Assembly: GCA_003427395.1 (NCBI GenBank)
Contig: BFEA01000150.1
Span: 122,983-163,634 of the forward strand
Length of the DNA: 40,652 nucleotides
Direction: 5' to 3'
From: Chara braunii
Lineage: Eukaryota; Streptophyta; Charophyceae; Charales; Characeae
The position numbers and the translations under genes were made by a program. Within the stretch, counting starts at the first letter, position 1; each line of letters starts with the position of its first letter. This document shows, one piece after another, positions 10,200 to 21,234 of the stretch. Under the pieces are notes generated by a model. It made no database searches and was not told the DNA's origin. It saw only the letters and a program-made list of their open reading frames with translations.

Positions 10200-10440
10200 T
10201 CTCCCTATCTCTCTCTCTCTCCATCTCTCACACTGCACAGTCCCTCCCTCTCACGCTGCATAGTCTCTCTCTCATGCTCACACACTGCGCAATGTCTCAC
10301 TCTCTCACTACTTAGTCTCTCTCTCTCTCTCTCCATCTCTCACACTGCACAGTTCCTCCCTCTCACGCTGCATAGTCTCTCTCTCATGCTCACACACTGC
10401 GCAGTGTCTCACTCTCTCACTACTTAGTCTCTCTCTCTCT
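10200..10440. repeat. 112-bp tandem duplication, CT-rich
   Basis: The segment beginning CCATCTCTCACACTGCACAG at 10221 recurs at 10333 with only a few differences and carries the same islands (CTCACGCTGCATAG, CACACACTGCGCA, CTCACTACTTAG). This is a recent duplication. Confidence 0.9.
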
Positions 10441-10459
10441 CTCCCACACACACAGACAC

Positions 10460-11099
10460 TGCCGTCATAGCTACTGTTGACCATGAGCAGCTTGGAACCA
10501 CTGCGCTCCACGAACAAGTATGTTTGCTGCGTTCCCTGCCGTCGCTTCCCTTGGTGCACCCTGTTGCAGCGCATCCTGGTCACACTGGTCGCCCGCTCTA
10601 GTGCGCCCCCTTCGCCCTGGTCACCCCGCTGTTCAAATGTCCAGTTCCCCCTGGTCGCCTGCGTCCCGAATCTCCTTCTCTCTCTCCTGCCCTGGCTATA
10701 TGCGGACCCCAGTCCAGCGAAGCCAAGCCCTCAGCCTCAGCGCGAAGTAGCACCGATTTAGCCAGGTAACCTACATACCAGCGAAGGGTCTGAAAGCAAG
10801 GGTAAATTTCAGTGTAAAACCCTGGTTCCATAACAGCACGGGTCCAGCGAGTCGTGGCCTTTCCAAATAGTGCCAATGAGACCGCACTCGGCCAACTGTT
10901 GTTCCAGCGCACATAACGGTATACCTGAACCAAAATGGTGTCACCGACCTCGACCCGGACTGCGGCCCCGTAACAGAGAATAATCATATTGAAGGACCCT
11001 TGTGCCTCAACTGGGCTGAATTGATAAGGTTGAATTTGCCGTCAACGGTGCCCCATCACTGCCGTTAACCCGGAATATATTGCAGCAGACCCAAATCAA
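10460..11099. other. Unclassified sequence
   Basis: GC-richer than its neighbours and with overlapping frames on both strands (plus 10477-10761, minus 10598-10987), none with a recognisable domain. No support for a gene. Confidence 0.35.
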
Positions 11100-11480
11100 A
11101 CGGTAATCCTCTCCAAGTAGCTCATGTGTCCAATTAAGCGTACTTGTTCGGACCTAGTGCATTGTTCCCATCCCGAACCAGCAATCGTACCAGGCCAGTG
11201 CAGAGTACCATACCAATATCGGACCAATGTCGAACCTGTAAACGACGCAATGGTGGGTACCACACTAATGCCGAGCCAATACCGAACTCGAAAACATGTC
11301 GATGTCGAACCAATACTGACCTTGAAATATATCGATTGTTGTAGTGTGTCGCAACCCCGTAATATTACCGTACTCTGGCCTGAATCAGGATGTCGAACCG
11401 AGCCAAATACCGAAGCAATAAAGTGGCCCCGAGGTACCACTAACTCTCGCTGGACATACGGACCCACTCTCTCAAAACAC
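11100..11480. repeat. Degenerate short-unit minisatellite
   Basis: Variants of ACCAATRYCGAACC recur irregularly every 15-35 bp across the block. The open frames on both strands here reflect this composition. Confidence 0.5.
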
Positions 11481-11499
11481 TCAGACTGAGGCAAGGTTA

Positions 11500-12180
11500 G
11501 TGATCAAGTAAATTAGGTAAGTCACGCGTGCGATCTCGATTATCCAAAAATAGGGAAAGTCGTTAGGATTAGAGGATATAAATAATCCGGGGCTAAATCC
11601 GATCGCGGATAATTTTGAATAAATTTCAATCAACTTCTAATAATTATTGGTTTTCTTCCCTTTTATCATTTTAAATTACTTTTCTTATTTTTTAATTTTA
11701 TTATCGAAGATAATAAAAATAAACATAATTTTATCGAAAATGAATTCCGAGGGAATTTTATTAAATAGCGCAAATTCCTTTGTTTTTCTCTCTCTTATTA
11801 TTTTTAATTATTTCTTCCTAGTTTTAATTTTGTAATTAAAATTAACAAAATTCGAGGCTCCATCCCCCCGTCGATTGGCTGAAGTAGAAGAGTCGCGCCA
11901 AGGCCTACTCCCTCATCCCCGCCCTGCGGCTAGCCACTTCGGAACTAACCTCGGAACGGACGGAAACAACAGGCACTAGATGCGGCCGGTGCAGTCATCC
12001 GTTTCGCCGTTTTCAACGGTTGGTCTCGACACTCGTCGTGGCAAAAATTAGGGGTCCCTTCCTGACCCCTAATTTGTTCCGATGAGTCAGACGAAAGTCC
12101 CCGTAAGTTTCTATTTAATCATTTAGTCTAAAGGCCAATTGGGATAATTTCGGGTGGCCGACTAGGGTTCGGCCGCCCGA
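11500..12180. other. AT-rich sequence with a strong hairpin
   Basis: Low-complexity AT-rich DNA at 11600-11860, then more balanced sequence. A perfect hairpin lies at 12045-12075: 12-bp arms AAATTAGGGGTC and GACCCCTAATTT with a 7-nt loop. It is followed by CCGATGAG and CGAAA phrases that resemble a damaged hammerhead core. No gene was recognised. Confidence 0.45.
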
Positions 12181-12189
12181 TAACGCTGC

Positions 12190-12370
12190 ATCCTCGTATT
12201 CTATTTGAATATGAGTTATTCAAAGTACAACTCTGTGCAGTAATTGAACTGGGGTTCCGCACACTGCAGTCTCGTGTTCTATTTGAACATGGGTTATGTA
12301 GAGCTACACCCTTCGTTGTTTTTGAACAGGTGCAGCGTAGAGACACACCCTTGTACTACTTGAACGAGCA
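12190..12370. repeat. Degenerate tandem repeat of about 76 bp
   Basis: CTCGTRTTCTATTTGAAYATG occurs near 12192 and 12270, and related TTGAAC phrases recur to 12365. Divergence is high. Confidence 0.5.
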
Positions 12371-13599
12371 GACATTAATTTTTACCTATACGCTTCAACG
12401 AAAACGTGACACCAAAAATTGAACCTGGCGATTAAGACTGCAAGGAGGAAACAAGAGAAAAACTTAATTCTGTAAAACAGGTTGAGCTCTAAAGAATAAC
12501 TCAGATTCGAAGAGTTATATACACTCGAAAAATCATACAACTTCAAGAAACTTTACTGAATTGTAAAAGGTGGTTTTGATTGAGTATTAGTACAAGTAAA
12601 AAGATATAACAGTTTCATAGTATTCAGCACAGTTTTTAGAATTAGTGTGAAACTTAGCCCAATTCGGTTTTCTACAAGACTATAAGTCGAACCACGGTAC
12701 CAATGTTGGTTCAGTTTCAATGCAGACTTCAACATTTTTCTCACAAAAGTTTCATTGTAGTCCCAATATCTGAAAATATCAGCTTTTGGTACAATCCAGT
12801 ATCTATTCAGCATATATAAGAAAAACGCTCATGATCTTTTGAGCGCAATTATCTGCAAAATTTCAGAGTTATCCCTAACATTGATTTCAATGAAATTCAA
12901 TGTCACTTTCAACGAGCTTTAAATACAGTACCTCTGAAAACACAGAACAACCTTCAGAGAGATCCCAATTCGAATTTTTAATGAAACTCATGAAAGTGTT
13001 TAGTGAAAAGCGAAGCACATAGTAATCACCAGAGAAACAGTTCTTAAGGAAGTGCAGTGATCGGTAAAATTTTTAAAAATAGTAGAGCACTTCTCACGTG
13101 ATACTGGTCATGGTTTTCATTATAAACCCCAACTAGTTTCGTCATCAATTTTCCTCGTAGATTTCAACAACAGTTCTTCTTTGTAGTTCTCAGCAGACCT
13201 TAATTGCGGTTTCCACTACAGAGTTCAACGGATCTCTGTCATAAGTTTCCTTTTTGTTTTTAGTGAACTTTCAACAAAATTGAATCACAGTTTACATTGC
13301 AAGTTCAATTTATAAATCAATCCGATAACAGAGGGTGCACTTCAGACTCAGGAAAGTCAGTCGAGTTCCTGCTGAATTCTCAGGCCAAAGTTCATTTCAG
13401 TTTGAACTTGTCGCCGAGTACATTTTTAAGCAATCTCAACATTTTCAATTGGAGGTCTGCTCAGTACTTGGGGCACGGTTCGAAAAGGATGTAGACCCTG
13501 TGCAGTGATCGGGGTACCCTTTTTAGCAAAGTGAGAAATTGAATGCAGTAATCCGGGCATTGTCTTCAGCATGTTCGATTGACATCCAGAGATCTCAAT
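12371..13599. other. Unclassified AT-rich sequence
   Basis: Rich in short TTCA/TTTCA phrases that look like an old eroded minisatellite. No protein similarity was recognised in any frame. Confidence 0.35.
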
Positions 13600-13840
13600 C
13601 TCATCGAACTCAATTTCTGTTTTAGCGGGATCAGTCTCAATAAGCTCAACTTAAGTGAGATCGGTTTCTGTAAGTTCACTGCAGATTCAGAGAACTCAGA
13701 TCAACTTCAGTAAGTTCACCACAGATTCAGAGAAGTCCAATCAATCTCGGTAAATTCAGGTTAACCTCTATGAACTCAGATCAACAAGTTCAATTCACAT
13801 CTGATCAAGGAACGCATCAATTTAGTTCTCGGTTCGGCCA
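13600..13840. repeat. Degenerate minisatellite of GTAAGTTCA phrases
   Basis: Phrases of the type CAGATTCAGAGAACTC and ATCAACTTCAGTAAGTTCA recur at intervals near 36-50 bp. Units are strongly diverged. Confidence 0.5.
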
Positions 13841-13949
13841 CAGTAAGTCCAATCCCAGTGAATGCAATTTTCAGTCTTTGTGAGTCTAGATTCGGTGGAC
13901 GGAATCAATGGTCGCAGTTTACTCTCAGCAGACCCCATTCTCATGTGAC

Positions 13950-14235
13950 ATAATGTTGGTCACAACGGGCAGTTTCCGGTGACAACAGTTGCAGTACTAG
14001 CCATAGCGGGAGGTCCCGGTGGTAGTAGCAACGACGCTGGTCACAAGGAACAGTTTCGGTAACAGCAACGATAATGATGGCCACAACAGGAGGTCCCGTT
14101 GGTAGTAGTGACGACATTGGTCACAGCGGACAGTTCCGGTGACAACAACGATTATGCTAGCCATAGCGGGAGGTCCCGGTGGTAGCAGCAATGACGCTTG
14201 TCACAACAGGCAATATCGGTGACAGCAGCAATAGT
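13950..14235. repeat. 80-bp tandem repeat (two about 40-bp halves)
   Basis: Alternating half-units (GCCATAGCGGGAGGTCCCGG and TGGTCACARSGGACAGTTYCGGTGACA type) run for about 3.5 periods. The last half-unit forms the start of the 357-bp duplication that follows. Confidence 0.8.
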
Positions 14236-15233
14236 GCTGGTTATAGCGGACTCTCATGAGGAAAGCAAGGACAACACAGTGAGTGTCATTAGTATTTAGT
14301 GTAACAAGTAAGTAGTCTCAAGATCAGAAAGTATTTAAGTAAAGCAGACTCGAGGTGATACCTTATTGAGCACGAGATATACATTGAGAAGAGCATACTT
14401 CAGATTTGAGCACAGTCATCAGATACATACCGCAGCAGACCTTCTCAAGATGTACTTGGACTTGATGTAAGATGCTCTCAGAGATCGGGATTGAGGTCGA
14501 GAGTGAGAGGAGAGAGTGAGAGCACAGACACTGAGCACTGACCATGTCTTTGTCATTGTACTCTTGAGAATCTCGGTGACAACAACAATAGTGCTGGTCA
14601 TAGCGGGCTCTCATGAGGAAAGCAAGGACAACACATTGTGTCATCAGTATTCAGTGTGAGACGTAAGTAGTCTCAAGATCATGAGATATCCAAGTACAAC
14701 AGACTCGAGGTGATACCTTATTAAGAACAACGTATACATTGAGAAGAGCATACTCTGAATTTGAGCACAATCATCGCACAAATGGTTAACAGGTACCCCC
14801 ACTTTTCACCCCTAGGGTAACATTCACAGATGGTTGTTTTGGTCAGTGGTGAAAATCGTGAAAATCGACAAATTAAAATGTTGGTGAAATTTTATGAAAA
14901 TGCACTTTTGGCTTGCTGTTTTATATGTTTTTAATTTTTTTTTTTCAGTTTTCTTTTTAGAATTAGTTAGTAAGAAGTGCACTTTACAGATTGGTGTGAC
15001 ATGGTTAAAATGACCCTTTGGTTTTCTTATAAATGGGGGTGAAAATTGGGGGGTCGGTTAACCTTCTGTCAGTCATCAGATACATACAGCAACAGACCTT
15101 CTCAATATGTATTTGGATGTGATGTCAGATGCTATGAGAGATCGAGATTAAGGTCGAGAGTGAGAGGGGAGAGTGAGAGCACAGACACTGAGCACTGACC
15201 ATGTCGTTATCATTGTACTCTTGAGATGATCGG
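14216..15233. repeat. 357-bp tandem duplication
   Basis: The segment from 14220 (TGACAGCAGCAATAGTGCTGG) repeats from 14577 with shared blocks: CTCTCATGAGGAAAGCAAGG, AGACTCGAGGTGATACCTTA, ATTGAGAAGAGCATACT and GAGCACAGACACTGAGCACT. The second copy is stretched by the 280-bp inserted element at 14784-15063. Confidence 0.9.
14784..15063. mobile_element. 280-bp MITE-like element with terminal inverted repeats
   Basis: The left end GGTTAACAGGTACCCCC..TTTTCACCCC is inverted at the right end (GGGGTGAAAATT..GGTCGGTTAACC), giving about 28-bp imperfect TIRs. The first 357-bp copy lacks the segment, so the copy serves as an empty site. The target phrase (GTCATCAGATACAT in the empty copy) is present on both sides in diverged form, suggesting a duplication of about 14-18 bp or a more complex event. 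No transposase is encoded. The superfamily is unclear. Confidence 0.7.
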
Positions 15234-15477
15234 AGCGCTCACTTTTCCCTCATTCATCTTGTCCTTGCTTTGGGTCCGTCGGTCTTATTTCACTTGCTTT
15301 GACTCTGCTTGATGATCTTGTTTCTCTAATGATCTTATCTCAGCTCTCAAAATTAGTAAATTGGCAAGATTGATACATGCATGACACACAAGAATCTGAC
15401 GATTATTATTTGCATGATCTTTGTTCTCCCGAATCAAAATAAAAGGTTTCTAAGACTGGGGATCGGCGAAGACCGCT

Positions 15478-15810
15478 ATAGGGACAAATACCCTGACAAG
15501 GGTATTTGCCGGGGATTTTAAACGTCGGACGTTGTCCGACTCTTTCGTTGGATTAAAGGACCTGATGAGACTCACATTAGCCAAACGTTTATTCAGACCT
15601 ATCTTATGACCGAGAAGACTACAATTGTTTGAGTCTAGGTTCGGACGCTTGTGATGTCCGACAATAATAGCGATAGTCGCCAGTATTATCGGTTAGTCGT
15701 GACTCTTAATAGAGTCGAAGCAACACACGGTCATGGGAATGCTAAGACTAGACCTAGCCTAGCAGCCGCGCGATTCAGGGCCTGAGTAGGCTCAAAAGGG
15801 CGGTCGCGCT
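15478..15810 (+). mobile_element. Repeat family B, copy 1 (LTR-like)
   Basis: About 330 bp align with 24284-24610, including AATACCCT..AAGGGTATTTG, TTTTAAACGTCGGACG, GTCCGACTCTTTCGTTGGAT, TGTGATGTCCGACAATAATA and GCAACACACGGTC. Similarity ends abruptly after CTCAAAAGGG in both. The TGTTGTCGGG start present at 24284 is missing here. Confidence 0.75.
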
Positions 15811-17639
15811 AGGTATAGGGCCGCGACGCGGAGTAAGTAGGGGACAGTTTTCTATTGTATTTTTGAACCGCGGAGTTCACTCAGTACGAAGGGTCAGTGC
15901 TGTATCCGCGGCCTAAACGAGTGACCGCGGCACCATCAAGTTGAGCCGCCTGATGAATGGGCGGCGGTGTGAGTGTTGCGGAATCAGGAGGCCGCCGTGC
16001 CGATGGCAACACGTTTGGCTTTGTGAAACGGGGCCAACGAGGCCTGCCTATGGCCATGGCTGGGCAGCCTGCTGGGCTGCTACCCTTCATATAGAAGGGT
16101 AGCAGGCTTATCTTCTGTGAAAGGAGCTTGCCCAGTAGGTTACTATGTCGAACTCTTACCGTGCGGATACCGGGATCGAAATTGATATGCCCTACTGGGC
16201 GCAACTCCTTTTGGAGCTGCCTTGCAGCGGGCGTGGTCGATCTCAACCGTACGATCACGTACATCGCAAGGCGGAGATAAGCCATGGAAGATTAACATGG
16301 CCCCTGCGCAAGGATGACACGCATAAATCGAGAAATGACCCATATTTTTCGATCCCCCGTTGAGATCGAACTTGGGTCTGCTCATCACAAAACGAGGGGG
16401 GAGGTTGTAACGGGGGCGGACCTACCTCATGGTTAAACTATAGTCTTTTCAGGTCTGTGTGACCATGCTGCTTCCCACCACCACGACAAGGTGAATATTC
16501 GTGGTTGCGAGATCTAGAATCTCGCAGCTCACGACGGAGCACTTGAAGAAGGGACTGAGGGAGTTGGATGGAAGGGGTTGAAGAGAAAGAAATGGGAGGA
16601 TGGGAGAGAGGAGGACCTACTCCTCCCAACCTGCCAACTACCTCCCGGTTGTTAGGGGGGGAAGAAGAAAAAAAAAGATAAGGAAAACAAAAACGAAAAA
16701 CGAGATCAGATTGTTTTGAAAATATGTATTTTTCGGTTTGCGCCAATATTGTTTTGGTGGCGTAAAACAATTTAGTCGGCCTGAAATGTTTTTTGTAGGT
16801 AGCTAGACACCTAGGCCATGCTCGTGAATTGTTTCAGATTTTTTCATTCGGCTAATATTTTTCTAAAAATCATCAAAGGCGGGGTACTTTTTGCACCCCG
16901 CTCTGAGTCTGTCGGGATTTGAACTCGTGAATTTTCACGAGTTGTTTCCCCACCTCTCCCAACCTGACAACTACCATTCCCATTTTCTAGGGAGGGTAGA
17001 AGAAATGGAAGGGAGAGGAAAGCAACAGCCACAGCCACAAATGTGGTCGGGGCCGTGCACCAAGTTCAAGTGGTATTGGCCTGAATGCAGTCATTCAGGC
17101 CAGAGCTGTGAACTGGAGGGTCAGTGAGGGGAACTTGGCTGGAAACAGTCATTTTCCCGTTGAACGTGCACTCGGTGTGGGGCTGAGTGCAGCGAAAAGG
17201 GAGAAAAAGAGGGGGGCAATTGAGTACAACTGCCATCCTAAGTGCGTGGTTGAGGTGAGACAGTCTCAGTCCATTGATCTGGCTCAGATCAACGGCCTCA
17301 GACAAGTGACGAATTTTGCCTGGGGGCAGCTGAGGCTGTTGCTCCCCTCCTCAGCCACTACAAAAGAGGCGTTTGTCACCCAACTACCTCACACTTACCT
17401 CCAGCTGCCAGTGTGTGGCAGCACACTTGCCTCATTGCTGAAGTGCTGAAGAGGTGGCGGGAGTGCTGTCGGAAGAGCCGGAGGACAGCAAAGGAGCGTG
17501 GTGAGGGAGGAGAGAACCATAGCCTTGGCTGGATCACTCTGCTCTACCTCTTGGCAGGTTTTTCTCTAGGGGGACTCTGCGACAGTGTGGTGAGGAGCGG
17601 CAGCGTAGCGTGGTGAGTGACGAGCAGCACGGCAACTGG
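15811..17639. other. Unclassified sequence with two strong hairpins
   Basis: Perfect inverted repeats lie at 16078-16106 (12-bp arms CTGCTACCCTTC/GAAGGGTAGCAG, 5-nt loop) and 16922-16943 (AACTCGTGAA-TT-TTCACGAGTT). The phrase TCCCAACCTGMCAACTACC occurs near 16624 and 16956 and marks two related segments. A minus-strand B-box-like GTTCAAATC lies near 16917 without an A box. No protein domain was recognised in the several short frames at 16143-17616. Confidence 0.45.
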
Positions 17640-18150
17640 TGGAGGTGTGCCGGTCGATATTTTCGGCAATCGTAGCCCATTTTTGAGGGGTTATGCTGTC
17701 GAAATACCGCGGCGTCGGCATGACACCTTTATTTTGAAGGGTGACCATGTCGTCGACGACACTTTTTAGGGGTGATGCTGCCGTTTTCACGGCACGTCGG
17801 CACGACACCTTTATTTTAAAGGGTGAGGCTGTCGTCAGCGACACTTTTTAGGGGTGACGCTACCGTTTTCACAGCACGTCGGCGCGACACTTTGTTTTGA
17901 AGAGTGATGTTGTCATTTTGACGACACGGTAGTACGACGAGGTGGAGCGCCACTGTTTTTTTACGGTGGTACGACACAGTGAAACGCTGCCGTTTATTTT
18001 TTACGGTGGTACGACACGACGAAGCGCTGCCGTTTTTTTTTTTTACGGGGTACGGCGCGATGACGTGCTGCCATTTTCCGAAGAGGGTTCGACATGACAA
18101 TGGAATTGCGGCACGACGGTGGGACGTGCGGCGCGGCAGTGGAGGTTTCT
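17640..18150. repeat. 41/82-bp tandem repeat
   Basis: ACACTTTTTAGGGGTGAYGCT occurs at 17759 and 17841 (82-bp period). Half-units of about 41 bp (TACGGTGGTACGACAC..GCTGCCGTTT) take over from 17950. T runs in the half-units vary in length. The frames here follow the repeat. Confidence 0.75.
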
Positions 18151-18339
18151 TTTACGGCACGGAAATGTTTTTTGTGGAGGAGCGACGTTTGTTTTTCTTG
18201 GTGAAGGACTGCTACCATTGGTGTGTACGACAGCAACAACGTGACATGATGGTGGTTGACGGCATGCGACGGTACGAAATCTGAGCGTGACGGGCGGGTT
18301 TATTATTATTAATTTTTTTTATGCGGCATATGAGACGAA

Positions 18340-18640
18340 TGTTTTCTAGATGGGACTACCCAACACTTGCGGCAGTGGGACTAGACTACTTGGAACTGTC
18401 TGGGTTCAGTTGGGACTGACGTGGTACGCGGGCGGTCATTTGCGGAAGTCTCGACGCATGCGGTTTTGAGATTCGACACCGGTTTTAATTTTTTTTAGAA
18501 GTGTGGCGGAAACGGTTTTCGACTCAATAGTCATTCAGCGAAGTGTTTTATAGCATTGGACCACCTGGAACCGTGTGGGACCATCTGGGACCGCCTGGGA
18601 CCAGTTGGGAATGACGTGGTACCAGACTGAGTGTTTTTTT
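18340..18640. repeat. Degenerate GGGACC-phrase repeats
   Basis: GTGGGACCATCTGGGACCGC-type phrases and a longer GTTGGGACTGACGTGGTAC / GTTGGGAATGACGTGGTAC pair (near 18410 and 18605) show an eroded repeat of about 195 bp. Confidence 0.5.
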
Positions 18641-19177
18641 GGGACGCATGCGGCTCGTCGTCTTCACCCTTGGGTTACCGCGGGTGAGCAGTGCGAGTGA
18701 GAGGTGGTTTGATCAGGATTTTCCTTGAGACTACAACTTTCGGCCCCACACACGGCTTGTTGGTTTTTTTTCTTGAGTGAGCCAGGGCGCTTCTTCGGCA
18801 CCACTTCACTCAAGGTCAGTCAGTGGACGACTCAGACTCCCTTCACACCTGTGTGCACCCACACATTGCTTGACCCTTTTGCTTTGAATATTCAGGAGAA
18901 AAGGTTGAGTGGGGTTGTGGGCATCATGCATGAGTGAAAAGGTGGGTCTGACGTGAGTAGTGAGACTTTGTTTGTCTTCTTTTGATTGTATTGTCTGCGT
19001 GGTGTGCAGGTGAGTAAAAAGACTATGTATGAAAATGAGAATCTTTAGGAGGGTAGCAAGGCCTAAGTAGGTAGAAGGATGTTTGCAAAGGAGATTAATT
19101 ATGCTTAATTGAGAAAAGAGGAAAATGATTATCTTCCTTTTACTTTCTCACCTGCCTGCATGCCAAAAATGATTCGT
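18641..19177. other. Unclassified sequence upstream of the LTR
   Basis: No gene or repeat was recognised. The 70-residue frame at 18725-18937 has no recognisable domain. Confidence 0.35.
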
Positions 19178-20928
19178 TGTTTTGAAAAACGTTAATTCTG
19201 TGTGTACCGTAGAATGAATTCGATTGAAATAAAGCAGATGAGGTCAAATGGACTTAGTCTTTTCCAGAGAATTATCTGTTCTATTCCGAATGACCTTATC
19301 TACCTGTACCTATTTAAATGATTCTCATTCTTTATCTCTTCTGTCTTCTTTTCATCTAAGTTACCCTTAACTCAGGAGAGATAACAATAATTGAAAGCTA
19401 CTTGCAGTAGATTCATCCTCTCTCTCAAGGAAGCATCTGGGACGGGGGTTCGTTGCTTTAGGAGCCGACCCTGTTTATCGATCTAGAGTGGATCGTTCTA
19501 CGGGGGCGTACTTTGCCGATTCGGTGGAGACGAACCGATTTTTGAAATCCGAGTCTTGTGCTCGGGCAAGGAGGAGTACCCCAGACCACTTCCTAGAGCG
19601 AGAGGCATGCAACACGATCAAGAATCATCAACAAAACAGTCTGTCATCCAAAAAGATTAGGCAGGTGTGGAGATGGGCTTATCCGTACCTTATCTTAGGT
19701 CGGCGGTAGGTGGAATGAATAACTTTCGCAGTACATCTCATCAAGTCAAAACTAAGGTTGTCCGACTACCATGTCGGCTGCATTATGTTATTGTCGAAAG
19801 CCAACTCCTCGTTGGTAGCTGTATGATTTTTGTGGAATTCGACCCGGGTTGGTCAAGTTTTATTTCGATCTTGATTCTTTCGATTATCATTGCAGATGCA
19901 TTCCTATTGACTAAGTACCGTTCCTTTTGGTATAACTATGTATGATTGTTATAATTTTCTTTTGACTAGTGTTTAAAGGGGCAAGGAGGTTTCACGCTTG
20001 GTTAAGACAATCCTTGTCGACCGGCGTACACTTCGTACTTAGGAGAGCAGCGCTCTAACGAACGGACGACGTCGGGGTTCAATAGGCGTTTTAATCGCGC
20101 GTACCAATATTACAGCGAGCGAGCAAATGCCCTCGGCTGACCCACCTCTAGAACTGCATCTAAAAACTTCCGCTTATGGGTCAGTAGCTCAGTAGGGATA
20201 CACCCCTAAGGGTGGTGACAACCCCTTAGGGAAGCAAGCTTATGCCTCGCGGGAACGAGAGAAGGTTAACAACATTCGTATTTTTCATCACCACTTCAGG
20301 ACACCCTTCACCACTTCAGGATGCATCCTGCCTAAACAGGTGGTTTTCAGAGTCTTCGAACCTTTTACCACTTCAGGACCATTCATGTCTGAAAATCCCG
20401 AATGGTTTTGAAGTGGCGAAAGCTCCGAAGACCCTGAAAACCACCTATTTAGGCAGGCTGCATCCTCAAGTGGTGAAGGGTGGTTTTCATGGTGTTCGGA
20501 CCTTTCACCTTCAGGACCATTCATGATTTTCATATGGCCCAAAACTCTCACTTGACCACTTCAGGATGCAGTGTGCCTAAACAGGTGGTTTTTAAGGTCT
20601 TCGGACCTTTCACCACTTCAGGACCATTCAGGATTTTTAGACTGCCCAAAACCCTCACTTCAAAATTTTCATTCCTGAATTTTCAGCTACCCGATAACCA
20701 CTTATGGCGGGAACCTATCCTGTCGTAGGGGATCGTGGGATATACAGCTGGTGCACCCGGCTAGAGCGGCGAAGGGACGATGTGACCGCGACCGTTTCGT
20801 CGGTCTGCGGGATTAATTATGCTTCGTCTCTGAGTTATTTCTATAGTTTCTATTTAAACTCCTGTGTGACATGGTCGGGAGGGTTCCCGCCTCTTTGCGA
20901 GAAAAGACGGGGGCCAATGCGCTCAACA
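19178..20928 (+). mobile_element. Family A LTR (5' LTR of a Gypsy-type element)
   Basis: The start TGTTTTGAAAAACG and end GCTCAACA fit TG..CA LTR ends, and a primer site follows two bases later. The sequence is colinear with the inverse complement of 37884-39238: ATTCCGAATGACC, TTCGTTGCTTTAGGAG, TTTCACGCTTGGTT, the CCTAAGGGTGGTGACA block, and CGGCTAGAGCGGCGAAGGGACGA. Removing the 458-bp insertion and target duplication leaves about 1293 bp, close to the 1355 bp of the other copy. Weak similarity continues some 25 bp left of 19178, so the start may be slightly further upstream. Confidence 0.75.
20257..20706. mobile_element. 450-bp foldback element with 8-bp target duplication
   Basis: GCGGGAAC stands on both sides (20249-20256 and 20707-20714), while the related LTR at 37884-39238 has it once at the matching place, with the flanks joined. 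The insert holds a long inverted repeat: arms of about 85 bp (near 20306-20390 and 20395-20477) around a short centre, plus a third direct arm copy at 20557-20640. An 8-bp duplication is typical of hAT transposons. The outermost ends (GAGAGAAGGTTAAC and inverse CATAAGTGGTTATC) match only partly, so the superfamily is tentative. No transposase is present; it must have been moved in trans. Confidence 0.8.
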
Positions 20929-20930
20929 TG

Positions 20931-20948
20931 TGGCGCCGTTGATAGGGA
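20931..20948 (+). promoter_or_regulatory. Primer-binding site, tRNA-Asp type
   Basis: TGGCGCCGTTGATAGGGA matches the complement of the plant tRNA-Asp 3' end at 15 of 18 positions and stands two bases after the LTR end CA at 20928. Confidence 0.7.
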
Positions 20949-21234
20949 TAACGACTACCTACTGTTGTCCCTGGTGGAACGACACTCGAAAATGAAAGAT
21001 GTGAAAGTTATACCTTCTCTGCCTGACTCAGGGAAAGGTTAGTAGCTCTGAACCTATGTAGGGAGGAGAGGGGTGACTCCTTCTTGTACTTTATATTGTG
21101 GTTCATTTGGTAATAACTTTTATCTTGGACTTGCAGAGGAGGTCTAGCTTTAAAGTCGTTTTGATGATGACTTTTAGTTCTAAGAACAGTTATTGTGACT
21201 TTTGTTCACAGTAATTTGTAAGGCTCATTGATAG

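Noticed and set aside
10477-11494. Overlapping 90-130-codon frames on both strands
   Set aside because: No recognisable domain, mutual overlap, and repeat-driven composition at 11100-11480.
15560-15590. Hammerhead-like CTGATGAG
   Set aside because: No CGAAA partner at a suitable distance, and the paralogous copy at 24371 has lost the phrase.
16905-16945. tRNA gene suggested by a B-box-like GTTCAAATC (minus strand)
   Set aside because: No A box, anticodon arm or acceptor stem could be placed.
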